DNA of 64,000 bases, from the NCBI GenBank assembly GCA_964397655.1, contig CAYNKA010000001.1, positions 186,001 through 250,000 on the forward strand, read 5' to 3'. The position numbers were made by a program, and so were the translations under genes. A model generated the notes under the pieces. It saw only the letters and a program-made list of their open reading frames with translations. It did no database searches and had not been told where the DNA came from. Source of the stretch: CAYNKA01 sp964397655 (lineage in GTDB: Bacteria; Spirochaetota; Spirochaetia; DTKZ01). Positions 34,094-42,753 of this stretch are shown piece after piece (position 1 is the first letter of the stretch; every line of letters begins with the position of its first letter).

Positions 34094-35062
34094 TTACCTC
34101 TTCTTCGCCGGCTCCTTCTCCTCCGGAGCAGGCGCCGCCTCCTTGGCGACATCCACGATGGCCTTGAGCGCCTTGGGATCGAGCCAGGTCGGAATGCTGC
34201 AGCCGTTAGCGAGAATGAAACGGGTCTTGCCTCCGAGACGTATTCCTTCCCGGACGTTCTCCTTGATGAAAGCCCAGGTTCTGCGGGTCACTTTGTTGTT
34301 GTCGATTCCGCCCATGACGATTCCGGGGAATTTCTGCTTCATCGTCTCGAGGGACGGGTTGCCGGGCATGCGGTCCTCCCAACTCAGGATGGGCACGGGG
34401 AAATCGAGCACGTCGGCGGCGTATATCTTGTCGCCGTGGATGTGGGCGGTCGTCATGGGTGCGAGCCCTTTCACCGCCTTGAATACTCTCATCGCAGCCG
34501 GCTTGACGAACTGGAGATACAGCTTCTTGTCGATCTGCTCCTTGCTCGCCAGGACCGACATGAAGATCCCGCTTGATCCGTACTGGATTGAACTCCTGCA
34601 GTAGGCTATGAGGTTGTCGGCGACCACGTTGAGGGCCTTCGTGAGTTCGCGGGGGCTGTGTTTCGCGAGATCCGTGAGGTGTTCGCCGCAGACGTTCCTC
34701 TGGAGGCTCTGCCACGGATCGAAGACGGTGTCGATGAAATAGGCCTTCTTCTTGAGCTCCTTGCCGATGAGCCGGATCGCCTTGAGCTGCTCCCGCCAGT
34801 CGCTCCGTTCGGGATCGAATGGAACGAGCTTGGAAAGGTCCTTTCCGGTCTTGATTTCTTCTACTCCCTCGGGCATGGGATAGAAGTAGTCGTTCATGAC
34901 CTTGAGAAAATCGAAATCATAGTGATTGAAGAATTCCAGGGCGATGCGTGCGAAGGCCTCGCCGCTCATGTGCTGAACTCCGAAGTGGTACCAGAGGCAC
35001 ACGGGCGGACGGTCCGGCTCCTTTCCCGCAAGTACCGCATTGACTCTCTCGATCTTGGTCAT
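34094..35062 (-). CDS. UroD-family (methyltransferase-like) protein
   Basis: 322 residues of the uroporphyrinogen decarboxylase/MtaA-CmuA superfamily: MTKIERVNAVLAGKEPDRPPVCLWYH at the N-terminus, TTAHIHGDKI and the Cys of ILANGCSIP, resembling the zinc site of corrinoid methyltransferases, not the haem enzyme. It ends in a short Glu/Pro/Lys tail. With no haem genes nearby, a methyl- or C1-related role is more likely than porphyrin synthesis. Nineteen bases after livF, in the same operon. Confidence 0.85.
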   Translation of the reverse strand: MTKIERVNAVLAGKEPDRPPVCLWYHFGVQHMSGEAFARIALEFFNHYDFDFLKVMNDYFYPMPEGVEEIKTGKDLSKLVPFDPERSDWREQLKAIRLIGKELKKKAYFIDTVFDPWQSLQRNVCGEHLTDLAKHSPRELTKALNVVADNLIAYCRSSIQYGSSGIFMSVLASKEQIDKKLYLQFVKPAAMRVFKAVKGLAPMTTAHIHGDKIYAADVLDFPVPILSWEDRMPGNPSLETMKQKFPGIVMGGIDNNKVTRRTWAFIKENVREGIRLGGKTRFILANGCSIPTWLDPKALKAIVDVAKEAAPAPEEKEPAKKR

Positions 35063-35081
35063 TCTCTCTTTCCTCCCTCCA

Positions 35082-35795
35082 TCAGGCGATTCCGAGATAG
35101 GCTTTCTTTATGCTGTCCGAACGCAGAAGCTCTTCGGTCGGGGCTTCCGTCACCACGGAGCCCGTTTCGATCACGTACCCGTAATGAGCGACGTGAAGGG
35201 CTATGTTCGCGTTCTGTTCGACGAGCAGGATCGTCTTTCCCAACTTGTTGATCTCCACGATGAACTCGAAAATCTTTTCCACCAGGATGGGCGCTATGCC
35301 GAGGCTCGGTTCGTCCAGAAGAAGGACGTCCGGGTCGCTCATGAGCCCTCGGGCGATGGCGAGCATCTGCTGCTCCCCTCCTGACAACGTGCCTCCTTCC
35401 TGGGTCCGCCGTTCGGCGAGCCGGGGGAAAAGCTCGTAGCTCCTCTCCAGGAGCGAGGCGATGTTCGCCTTGTCCCGGATCGAATAGGCGCCTGCGAGGA
35501 GGTTCTCCTCCACGGTGAATTCGGGGAAGATTTTCCTTCCTTCCGGCACCTGGGCGATTCCCCTGGTGACGATGGACTCGGGCCTGTGGTTCATGATTTC
35601 CTCGCCGTTGAACCTTACGGAACCCGAGGTCGCGTGGACGATCCCCGAAATCGTGTTCAGGAGGGTCGTCTTGCCAGCCCCGTTCGCCCCGATGAGGGTC
35701 GCCACCTGACCCTTCTCGACTTTGAGCGAAACGGATTTCAACGCGTTTATCTTACCATAATGTACCACAAGTTTTTCGATTTCAAGGAGTGCCAC
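35082..35795 (-). CDS. livF: Liv-type ABC transporter ATPase LivF
   Basis: 237 residues. Walker A GANGAGKT, signature LSGGEQQ and Walker B LLLDEPSLGIAP of the high-affinity branched-chain amino acid family (HAAT). Its start overlaps livG by 14 bases. Substrate in this operon is unlikely to be a standard amino acid because of the catabolic genes next to it. Confidence 0.93.
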   Translation of the reverse strand: MALLEIEKLVVHYGKINALKSVSLKVEKGQVATLIGANGAGKTTLLNTISGIVHATSGSVRFNGEEIMNHRPESIVTRGIAQVPEGRKIFPEFTVEENLLAGAYSIRDKANIASLLERSYELFPRLAERRTQEGGTLSGGEQQMLAIARGLMSDPDVLLLDEPSLGIAPILVEKIFEFIVEINKLGKTILLVEQNANIALHVAHYGYVIETGSVVTEAPTEELLRSDSIKKAYLGIA

Positions 35796-36558
35796 GCTCT
35801 TCCCTCCGTTTTCCCAGATACGCCTCGATGACTTGGGGATTGTTCTGGATCTCTTCGGCGCTGCCCTCGGCGATCTTCACCCCGTGATCGAGCACGGAAA
35901 TCCTGTCCGCTATGCTCATGACGAGCTTCATGTCGTGCTCGATCAGAATGATCGTGTAGCCTTCTTTCCTGAGAAGCTGAATGAAATGATCGAGATCCTC
36001 GGTTTCCTTGTTGTTCATGCCCGCGGCCGGTTCGTCCAGGAGCAGGAGGCTCGGATGGCTCGCGAGCGCCCTCGCGATCTCGAGCCTCCGCTGCTCGCCG
36101 TAGGGCAGGTTTCTCGCGTACTCGCCCTTCTTTCCGATGAGATCGACCTTTTCCAGGAGGGCGATGGCCGCTTCCCGGCTCTCCTTTTCCTCCCTCCGGA
36201 AGCGGGAGGTATGAAAGACGGCGTCCCACACGAAGGAACCGTAATGCGTATGGGTTCCCGTGAGGACGTTTTCCAGCACCGTCATGTAGGGAAACAGCCG
36301 TATGTTCTGGAACGTCCGGGAAATGCCCCTCTTCGTCATCATATGGGGAGGAAGGTGTTCGATCCGCTCGCCTTTCCAGAGTATCTCGCCCGAATCCGCG
36401 GGTACGATCGAGGTTATGTTGTTGAAGAACGTCGTCTTTCCGGCGCCGTTCGGTCCGATGATCGCGTGGATCGTTCCCTCCTCCACCGTCACGCTCACGT
36501 CGTTCACCGCGACGAGGCCTCCGAAACTCTTCGTGAGGTGTTTGATTTCCAGGATCAT
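35782..36558 (-). CDS. livG: Liv-type ABC transporter ATPase LivG
   Basis: 258 residues. Walker A GPNGAGKT, signature YGEQRRLEIARAL, Walker B LLLDEPAAGMNN. Start ATG 36558 overlaps the livM stop (ATGA). The 249 codons of open frame upstream are the shadow of livM. Partner of LivF in the heterodimeric ATPase. Confidence 0.93.
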   Translation of the reverse strand: MILEIKHLTKSFGGLVAVNDVSVTVEEGTIHAIIGPNGAGKTTFFNNITSIVPADSGEILWKGERIEHLPPHMMTKRGISRTFQNIRLFPYMTVLENVLTGTHTHYGSFVWDAVFHTSRFRREEKESREAAIALLEKVDLIGKKGEYARNLPYGEQRRLEIARALASHPSLLLLDEPAAGMNNKETEDLDHFIQLLRKEGYTIILIEHDMKLVMSIADRISVLDHGVKIAEGSAEEIQNNPQVIEAYLGKRREERGTP

Positions 36559-37562
36559 GCGGCACCTCCCGCGGCTTTCTTCTTGAACAGCGAAATTCCT
36601 CCCGATCCTGCCGGCCGTTCGAATATGCCCTTGATGCCGAGGAGCCCTTCGGGTTTGACGACCATAACCAGGATGAGTATGGCTCCGTAGAGCACCATGC
36701 GGAATTCTTCCAGGAAACGGAACACTTCCGGAATCAGCATGAGGATGAATGCGCCGATGATCGGCCCCGAGATCGATCCCGTGCCTCCCAAGGCGACCAT
36801 GGTGAGGATCAGGAAGGATTCGCCCATCGCGAACTGGTCCGCGCTGATGAAGGTCACGAAGTGGGCGTAGAAGGCCCCTGCGAGGCCGGCGAAGAGGCAC
36901 GAAATCGTGAACGCGAGCACCTTGTAACCGAATACGTGAATCCCCATGGTCGCCGCGGCTATCTCGTCCTCCCGGATGGCGACCCAGGCCCGTCCGACCC
37001 TCGAATGGTAGAGCCTGTGGATTACGAACACCGACACGATCGTGAAGACGAGGATGAGATAATAGAATTCGGTGGTGTCCTTCACGAGCAGGCCGAAGAA
37101 CTCCGGTACGGGTATGCCCGGTATTCCCATGGGGCCTCGAGTAAGACCGTCCCAGTTCATGATGAGGATGCGGACGATTTCTCCGAAGGCGAGGGTGCCG
37201 AAGACGAGGAAGGTCTGCCTGAGCCTCAAGGTCGCGAGTCCTATGAAAGCTCCCACGAGTGCCGAGAACACGCCGGCGAACGGCATCGTTATCCAGAAGG
37301 CCCATTTGAGGTTGACCGCCAGGATCGCCGAGACGTATGCGCCGATTCCGTAGAACGCTCCGTGCCCCAGGGAATACATGCCCGTGAAGCCGATGATGAG
37401 GTTGAGACTCGAGGCGAGAACGACGTAAATAGCCACCATGGTGGCTATCCTGACGAGATAAGGATTGCCCAGGATGAAAGGCAGGGCAAGGACGACGATC
37501 CCCCCGACGACGAATAGGGGGATCCTGTAGGTTTCGAGTTTATTTCGCAGTGCGGTTTCCAT
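36555..37562 (-). CDS. livM: Liv-type ABC transporter permease LivM
   Basis: 335 residues with eight or more transmembrane segments and the LivM pattern NLIIGFTGMYSLGHGAFYGIGAY. The C-terminus ends in a Lys/Ala tail. Coupled to livG and nine bases after livH. Confidence 0.92.
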   Translation of the reverse strand: METALRNKLETYRIPLFVVGGIVVLALPFILGNPYLVRIATMVAIYVVLASSLNLIIGFTGMYSLGHGAFYGIGAYVSAILAVNLKWAFWITMPFAGVFSALVGAFIGLATLRLRQTFLVFGTLAFGEIVRILIMNWDGLTRGPMGIPGIPVPEFFGLLVKDTTEFYYLILVFTIVSVFVIHRLYHSRVGRAWVAIREDEIAAATMGIHVFGYKVLAFTISCLFAGLAGAFYAHFVTFISADQFAMGESFLILTMVALGGTGSISGPIIGAFILMLIPEVFRFLEEFRMVLYGAILILVMVVKPEGLLGIKGIFERPAGSGGISLFKKKAAGGAA

Positions 37563-37571
37563 TCATGCCCC

Positions 37572-38438
37572 CTAGAGTTTCGTCTTCTTGCCGAGGATGC
37601 CGTTCGGCCTGAACAGGAGGAAGACGATGAGAATGACGAACGCGATGAGATCCCGGTATCCGGAAGAGATGAACTGGACGCCGAGGTTCTCTATGATCCC
37701 GAGAAGATAGCCTCCGAGGATGGCGCCGGGAATCGAGGTTATCCCTCCGAAAACCGCGGCGGTGAAGCCCTTGAGGCCGGGGACGAAGCCCATGCCGGGG
37801 TTGACGGCGTTGTAGTAAACTCCGGCGAGCACCCCGACGAAGGCCGCCAAGGCGCCAGAAAGCGAGAAGGCGAAGGACGTGACCCTGTCCACGTTGATTC
37901 CTACGAGACTGGCAGTCCTGAAGTCCTGGGCTACCGCCCTGACTCCGAGACCGATCTTCGTCTTGTAGAAAAGCACCTGCAGCAGGAGCATCATCGACAC
38001 GGCGAGAACGATCATGAGCACCTGAAGCCATGAAATGTTCGCGCCCGCTATCGTCATCGCGGATTCGCTGTAAAAAGCTGGCAACCCCTTGGTTTCGGCG
38101 CCGAAGATGACCTGGGCCATTTCCTTGAGGAAGAACGAAAAGCCGATGGTACACACCAAGGAGGCGATGTGGGGAACGCCCCTGAGCATCTTGAACGCCG
38201 TCTTTTCGATTATCCAGCCGAGCGCCCAGCCTACCGCGAGGCTGGCCGCGAGGGCGACCGCGAGATTCTTCGTTACGAACGTGACGATGAGCCATCCCGC
38301 GAAGGCGCCGAACATGTAAATTTCACCCATGGCGAAGTTCACCAGCTTGAGAAGTCCCCAAACCAAGGCGAAGCTGATGGCAAGGAGCGCGAAAATACTT
38401 CCCTGAGTGATGCCGTTGATGATCTGCTGCAGAAACAT
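37572..38438 (-). CDS. livH: Liv-type ABC transporter permease LivH
   Basis: 288 residues, eight transmembrane segments, N-terminal QQIINGITQGSIFALLAIS motif of LivH. A hairpin separates it from the binding-protein gene upstream. Confidence 0.92.
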   Translation of the reverse strand: MFLQQIINGITQGSIFALLAISFALVWGLLKLVNFAMGEIYMFGAFAGWLIVTFVTKNLAVALAASLAVGWALGWIIEKTAFKMLRGVPHIASLVCTIGFSFFLKEMAQVIFGAETKGLPAFYSESAMTIAGANISWLQVLMIVLAVSMMLLLQVLFYKTKIGLGVRAVAQDFRTASLVGINVDRVTSFAFSLSGALAAFVGVLAGVYYNAVNPGMGFVPGLKGFTAAVFGGITSIPGAILGGYLLGIIENLGVQFISSGYRDLIAFVILIVFLLFRPNGILGKKTKL

Positions 38439-38469
38439 CGATTACTCCTCTCGTAGCAAGAGAGAATAT

Positions 38470-38491
38470 CAGGGCCCCGTTCGGGGCCCTG
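38470..38491 (-). terminator. Hairpin between livK and livH
   Basis: Perfect inverted repeat CAGGGCCCC / GGGGCCCTG with a four-base loop (38470-38491) and no long T-run after it on the minus strand. Its place between binding-protein gene and permease gene suggests an attenuator or 3' stabiliser, as in the nucleoside operon. Confidence 0.6.
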
Positions 38492-38507
38492 GTTCTATGG
38501 ATCGAGC

Positions 38508-39638
38508 TTATTTCAGCACGAACTCGCCGTTGACGATCTGGACGATCTTGTAGCTCTTGATGGCGTCTCCGTACTGGGTGAAGGTGATCTTTCCGGTCAA
38601 CGCGGGAAAATCCTTCGCTTGAGCGAGGGAGTCGCGGATCGCCTTCTTGTCCACGGAGCCCGCTCTCTTGATAGCGTCCGCGAGAATGTACATCGCATCG
38701 TACGCGAGGGCCGCGTGGAAGTTCGGGGTCGCGTTGTACCTCTTCTGGAAACCGGTCACGTAGGCCTGGATCTTGGGATCCGGATCCTTCGTGAAGAAAC
38801 TGACGTTCGTGTACAGGCCGTTGACCGAGGAGCCGCCGAGCTTGATGAGCTGTTCGGAATACAGGGAGCTCGGTCCGAGTACGGGGATGTTCCATCCGAG
38901 CTTCTCCCGCTGCTGGCTGATCATCGCTCCGTCGTTGTACATGGCCGCCATGAAGATGGCGTCGGGATTGGACTGTTTCAGCTTGGTGAGGACCGCGTTG
39001 AAGTCCTTTTCGCCCTGGAAGAAGCCTTCGACCGCGGTTACGGTGCCGCCGACCTTCTCGAAGTTTTCCTTGAAGAATTTCTGAGTATCCACGCCCCAGT
39101 CGTTGTTGATGTAGAGGATGGCCATTTTCTTGAGGCCGAGCTTGTTCACGGCGAGGTCGGCCATGAAGGGCTGTTCGTACGCCTGGGTGCCGACGATGGA
39201 GAAACTCCAGACGGAACCGGGGGCGAATTTCGTGTGGCTGGCGGTCGGGGAAAGCTGGACCATGCCGGCGCGGTCGTAGATGGGCTGGGCCGCCATGCAG
39301 CAGGTGCTCGTGAAGTCCCCGATCTGGGCTACGATGCTGGGATCCGACGTCCATTTCTGGGCGAGGTTCGCGGATTCCTTGGGATCTCCCTTGGAATCGC
39401 CGACGGAGAGGATGAACTTCTTTCCGAGGACTCCGCCCTGGGCGTTGATTTCCTCGATCGCCATTTCCACGGAACGCTTGAAATTGGTGCCGTATTCGGC
39501 GTAGTCGCCGGTAATCGGGGTCGTGAGGGCGATGTGGATCGTATCGGATTTGGCCGGTTCCTTGGATCCGCCGGCCCACACGACTGCGCTGGCCAGCACG
39601 AGTGCCGCCACCGTCAGAACAGCTACTTTAATTCGCAT
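38508..39638 (-). CDS. livK: Liv-type ABC transporter substrate-binding protein
   Basis: 376 residues. Signal peptide with an AXA site (ASAVVWAGG), then the type I periplasmic-binding fold (IHIALTTPITGDYAEYG, GGVLGKKFILSVGDSKGDP, FTSTCCMAAQPIYDRAG). ATG 39638 is preceded by AGGAGG. It is the first gene of the operon. The ligand is not evident. Confidence 0.93.
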   Translation of the reverse strand: MRIKVAVLTVAALVLASAVVWAGGSKEPAKSDTIHIALTTPITGDYAEYGTNFKRSVEMAIEEINAQGGVLGKKFILSVGDSKGDPKESANLAQKWTSDPSIVAQIGDFTSTCCMAAQPIYDRAGMVQLSPTASHTKFAPGSVWSFSIVGTQAYEQPFMADLAVNKLGLKKMAILYINNDWGVDTQKFFKENFEKVGGTVTAVEGFFQGEKDFNAVLTKLKQSNPDAIFMAAMYNDGAMISQQREKLGWNIPVLGPSSLYSEQLIKLGGSSVNGLYTNVSFFTKDPDPKIQAYVTGFQKRYNATPNFHAALAYDAMYILADAIKRAGSVDKKAIRDSLAQAKDFPALTGKITFTQYGDAIKSYKIVQIVNGEFVLK

Positions 39639-39672
39639 ATTCTCCTCCTGTGGATAGAAAAACATATTTTAC

Positions 39673-39701
39673 AGTATTGAAGAAAAACCTCTCATTGTCA
39701 A
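39673..39701 (-). promoter_or_regulatory. Promoter of the Liv operon
   Basis: Minus-strand TTGACA (39696-39701), 17-base spacer, AATACT (39673-39678), 34 bases before livK. Confidence 0.75.
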
Positions 39702-39750
39702 CCAAATATTTTTTAATTCTTAAAATAATAAAACAATTATTATGAAAAAT

Positions 39751-39777
39751 GTTGAATTTTTATTGACATATTTCAAC
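39751..39777. promoter_or_regulatory. Inverted repeat, possible regulator operator
   Basis: GTTGAA (39751-39756) and TTCAAC (39772-39777), 15 bases apart, overlap the -35 of the regulator promoter. The AT-rich divergent region contains a further GTTGAC, so a regulator binding site is plausible. Confidence 0.45.
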
Positions 39778-39790
39778 ACGACTATATAAT
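39763..39790 (+). promoter_or_regulatory. Promoter of the YheO/DauR-like regulator
   Basis: Consensus TTGACA (39763-39768) and TATAAT (39785-39790), 16-base spacer; GAGG ribosome site at 39811 before ATG 39820. Confidence 0.8.
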
Positions 39791-39819
39791 TATCGGTATA
39801 ACAGAATAATGAGGTCCAT

Positions 39820-40509
39820 ATGTTGTCGGAATTGCTGGAAACCGATCAGTCCGGTTACGTCTTCAGCCAGGAAGACCGTAACATCCTGAAAGGAATGGAG
39901 TCCGTGGTCGACGCGATCGCCCTGATGTTCGGGCCGCATTGCGAGGTCCTGCTCCATTCGCTCGAGGATTTGAGCAGGTCGGTCATCAAGATCGCGAACG
40001 GACAGGTGACGGGCCGATCCGTCGGTTCCCCTATAACCGACCTCGCCTTGAAGGTGCTGAAGAACGCGGACTCTTCCGAAAACGACATCATAGGCGGTTA
40101 CTACTCCCGAACCCGCGACGGCAAGGTCCTGAAATCCGTCACGACGTTGATACGCAATTTCTCCGGCAGGCCCATCGGATTCATCTGCATCAACCTCAAT
40201 CTCTCCGCCCCCTGCGTCGAATTCTTCCCTCAGTTCGTACCGGGATCGAACGGACCGGCGGGCCTCGCGGATAACCAGGAAAGCTTCGTGATGAACACCG
40301 AGGAACTCATCCGCAAGTACCTCGACGACGCCTTCGAGGCGATCAATCATCGAAGGGAAATATCCGGCCTTTCCCGGAACAAGCTCATCGTCGCTGAACT
40401 CTTCGCGAAAGGCGCCTTCGACATCAAGGGCTCCATCGACCTCGTCGCCAAGGCGCTCGGCGTTTCCCGCTATACCGTCTACAATTACATAAGAGAGGCG
40501 AAACACTGA
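39820..40509 (+). CDS. YheO/DauR-like transcriptional regulator
   Basis: 229 residues. N-terminal PAS-like YheO domain (about 20-140: MFGPHCEVLLHSLEDLSRSV, NFSGRPIGFICINLNLS) and a C-terminal helix-turn-helix (about 185-229: IDLVAKALGVSRYTVYNYIREAK). In this family DauR controls D-amino-acid use and others control small-molecule catabolism. Divergent from the Liv operon, with which it shares the promoter region, so it probably regulates that operon. Confidence 0.88.
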   Translation: MLSELLETDQSGYVFSQEDRNILKGMESVVDAIALMFGPHCEVLLHSLEDLSRSVIKIANGQVTGRSVGSPITDLALKVLKNADSSENDIIGGYYSRTRDGKVLKSVTTLIRNFSGRPIGFICINLNLSAPCVEFFPQFVPGSNGPAGLADNQESFVMNTEELIRKYLDDAFEAINHRREISGLSRNKLIVAELFAKGAFDIKGSIDLVAKALGVSRYTVYNYIREAKH

Positions 40510-40512
40510 TCT

Positions 40513-41202
40513 TCAGGAGGAGAACACCCTGAGGAGGAAGTCGTACCGCTGCCTCATTCCGTAGTGCCGCTCGAAATTATAGACCGAGTAGCCGCGAGGA
40601 TTCGGAATGATCGTAGCGAGTCTGCGGTATTGATCGACGTAGAGCTTGTCCGCCTGACGCCCGAAGTAGACCTTGGCCGCCGTGCCGATTCCGAAAATCC
40701 CGGGTCCCCATTCTATGTGGTTGAGATAGAGTTCCATGATCCTGTCCTTCGGGAGCATGAAGTCGAGTTCCAGCGATAGGATCGCCTCGATGTATTTCCT
40801 CAGGTAATTCTTGTGCGGAGTGAGAAAAAGCGTTCTCGTGAGCTGCTGGGTGATCGTGCTCCCGCCGAAGGCCAAGGTCCCCGCTCGCTTGTTCCGCTCG
40901 TAGGCAGTCCTGATTGCCTCGAGGTCGATCCCGTGATGGGAGTAGAACTGACGATCCTCGAGGTAGATGAACATCTTCGGCACCCATTTCGGGAGCGATT
41001 TCAGGGGAACGGGCGAGATCGCCTTGAGCTTGTCCGAAGAGAAGATCCCCCGGTAGATCATGAGGGAGGATACCGGAGGCGTCCAGATCTTGAGCGCGAG
41101 ACAGACCGGCACGAAGAGCAGTATCAGGGCGGCATGGGCGAAGAGAAAAGCGGCGGCGGAAGAAGAAAAGAAGCCCATCACCCTTCGCGTTTTTTCTTTC
41201 AT
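40513..41202 (-). CDS. mtgA: Monofunctional peptidoglycan glycosyltransferase
   Basis: 229 residues. One N-terminal transmembrane segment (about 17-38), then a GT51 domain with catalytic Glu82 in LEDRQFYSHHGID and GGSTITQQLTRTLFL, KYIEAILSLELD and LYLNHIEWGPGIFGIGTAA. It polymerises lipid II. No transpeptidase domain. Converges with the regulator gene, three bases apart. Confidence 0.93.
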   Translation of the reverse strand: MKEKTRRVMGFFSSSAAAFLFAHAALILLFVPVCLALKIWTPPVSSLMIYRGIFSSDKLKAISPVPLKSLPKWVPKMFIYLEDRQFYSHHGIDLEAIRTAYERNKRAGTLAFGGSTITQQLTRTLFLTPHKNYLRKYIEAILSLELDFMLPKDRIMELYLNHIEWGPGIFGIGTAAKVYFGRQADKLYVDQYRRLATIIPNPRGYSVYNFERHYGMRQRYDFLLRVFSS

Positions 41203-41367
41203 TCGGGACCATACTAGCCTTCGATCCTGTTGCTTGTCAACGATTCCGATCGCGGACGAATCGTCACGGCCCTAAGAACGCCATGCTTCGCCGCCCTGCT
41301 TCCCGGTTGCCCTCCGAGTCCGTTCCGGCTACAATGAATCACCCGAAAAGCCCAGCGAGGAACAACC

Positions 41368-42588
41368 ATGATCCGAGTGAACGAAAATTATGCGAAACTT
41401 GCATCTTCCTACCTTTTTTCGAACATAGCCAAGAAGGTCAAGGCGTACGGCGAAGCTCATCCCGGTGCGGACATCATCCGTCTCGGAATCGGAGACGTCA
41501 CCCTGCCCCTCACGAAGACCTGCATCGAAGCCTTCCACAAGGCGGTCGACGAGATGGCCTGCGAGAAGACCTTTCGGGGATACGGGCCGGAACAGGGCTA
41601 TGATTTCCTCCGCGAAGCGATCGCCGACCGGGATTACCGTTCGCGAGGAGCGAAGGTCGATCCCGACGAGATCTTCATAAGCGACGGGGCCAAGTGCGAC
41701 ACCGGCAACATCCAGGAACTTTTCGCCCAGAGCATCGAGATCGGCGTGCCGGACCCCGTGTATCCGGTCTACGTCGACACCAACGTCATGGCCGGGAGGA
41801 CGGGCGTCATGAAGGACGGCAGGTACGAGGGGCTCCACTACCTCGATTCTACCGAAGAGAACGGATTCGTGCCCCGTCCGCCCAAGGAAAAGCTCGACCT
41901 CGTCTACCTCTGCTTTCCCAACAATCCTACGGGGGCCACCGCGGTCAAGGACGATCTCGCCGAATGGGTCGAATACGCGAGGAGGAACAAGGCCCTCATC
42001 CTTTTCGACGCGGCCTACGCAGCCTTCATCCGGGATCCTTCGCTTCCGCAAAGCATCTACGAAATCCCCGGCGCCCGTGAAGTCGCCATCGAATTCCGAA
42101 GTTTTTCCAAGACTGCCGGCTTCACCGGGACCCGCTGCGCGTTCACGGTCATTCCGAAGGAATGCTCCGCCTACGACGGTGCCGGAAAGCCGGTTTCGCT
42201 CAATTCGCTCTGGAACCGCAGGCATACCACGAAATTCAACGGCGTCTCCTATCCCGTACAGCGGGCCGCCGAGGCGGTGTACACGGATGCGGGAATGAAG
42301 GAAGCCGTCGAAGCCGTGGATTACTACCTCGGCAACGCGAAGATCATCAGGGAACGGCTCGCAAAGCTCGGATACGCCTGCACAGGCGGAGACAATTCTC
42401 CCTACATCTGGGTGAAGACAGGAAAGGACAGCTGGGAATTCTTCGACCTTCTGCTCGAGAAGGCGCAGGTCGTAACAACGCCGGGAAGCGGTTTCGGGAA
42501 ATGCGGCGAAGGCTATGTTCGGATAAGCGCCTTCAACAACCGGGAACGCGTCGAAGAGGCGATGGACCGCCTGGAACGCATTCTGTAA
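41368..42588 (+). CDS. dapL: LL-diaminopimelate aminotransferase
   Basis: 406 residues, the DapL length. RLGIGDVTLPL, GYGPEQGYDFLREAI, and the PLP lysine Lys248 in SFSKTAGFTGTR are diagnostic. It converts tetrahydrodipicolinate to LL-DAP directly, the route used by spirochaetes and chlamydiae. No other dap genes are in the window. Confidence 0.93.
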   Translation: MIRVNENYAKLASSYLFSNIAKKVKAYGEAHPGADIIRLGIGDVTLPLTKTCIEAFHKAVDEMACEKTFRGYGPEQGYDFLREAIADRDYRSRGAKVDPDEIFISDGAKCDTGNIQELFAQSIEIGVPDPVYPVYVDTNVMAGRTGVMKDGRYEGLHYLDSTEENGFVPRPPKEKLDLVYLCFPNNPTGATAVKDDLAEWVEYARRNKALILFDAAYAAFIRDPSLPQSIYEIPGAREVAIEFRSFSKTAGFTGTRCAFTVIPKECSAYDGAGKPVSLNSLWNRRHTTKFNGVSYPVQRAAEAVYTDAGMKEAVEAVDYYLGNAKIIRERLAKLGYACTGGDNSPYIWVKTGKDSWEFFDLLLEKAQVVTTPGSGFGKCGEGYVRISAFNNRERVEEAMDRLERIL

Positions 42589-42753
42589 TCGTCCGGCGAC
42601 GACCGATCCGAGGCCAGGGCCCTCAAGTCCGATGCCTCCTCCGCCGTGTCCCCATTCCGTATCGTGGAGCGATTTCTCCCAACCTCGTGAGGCGTCGCCG
42701 ATTTCGCGATATAATGGTTTCGACAATACAATAGGATTGAAAGGAGGTTGAGC

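Noticed and set aside
36559..37305. N-terminal extension of the livG frame by 249 codons
   Set aside because: It overlies livM in another frame; the true start is ATG 36558, which overlaps the livM stop.
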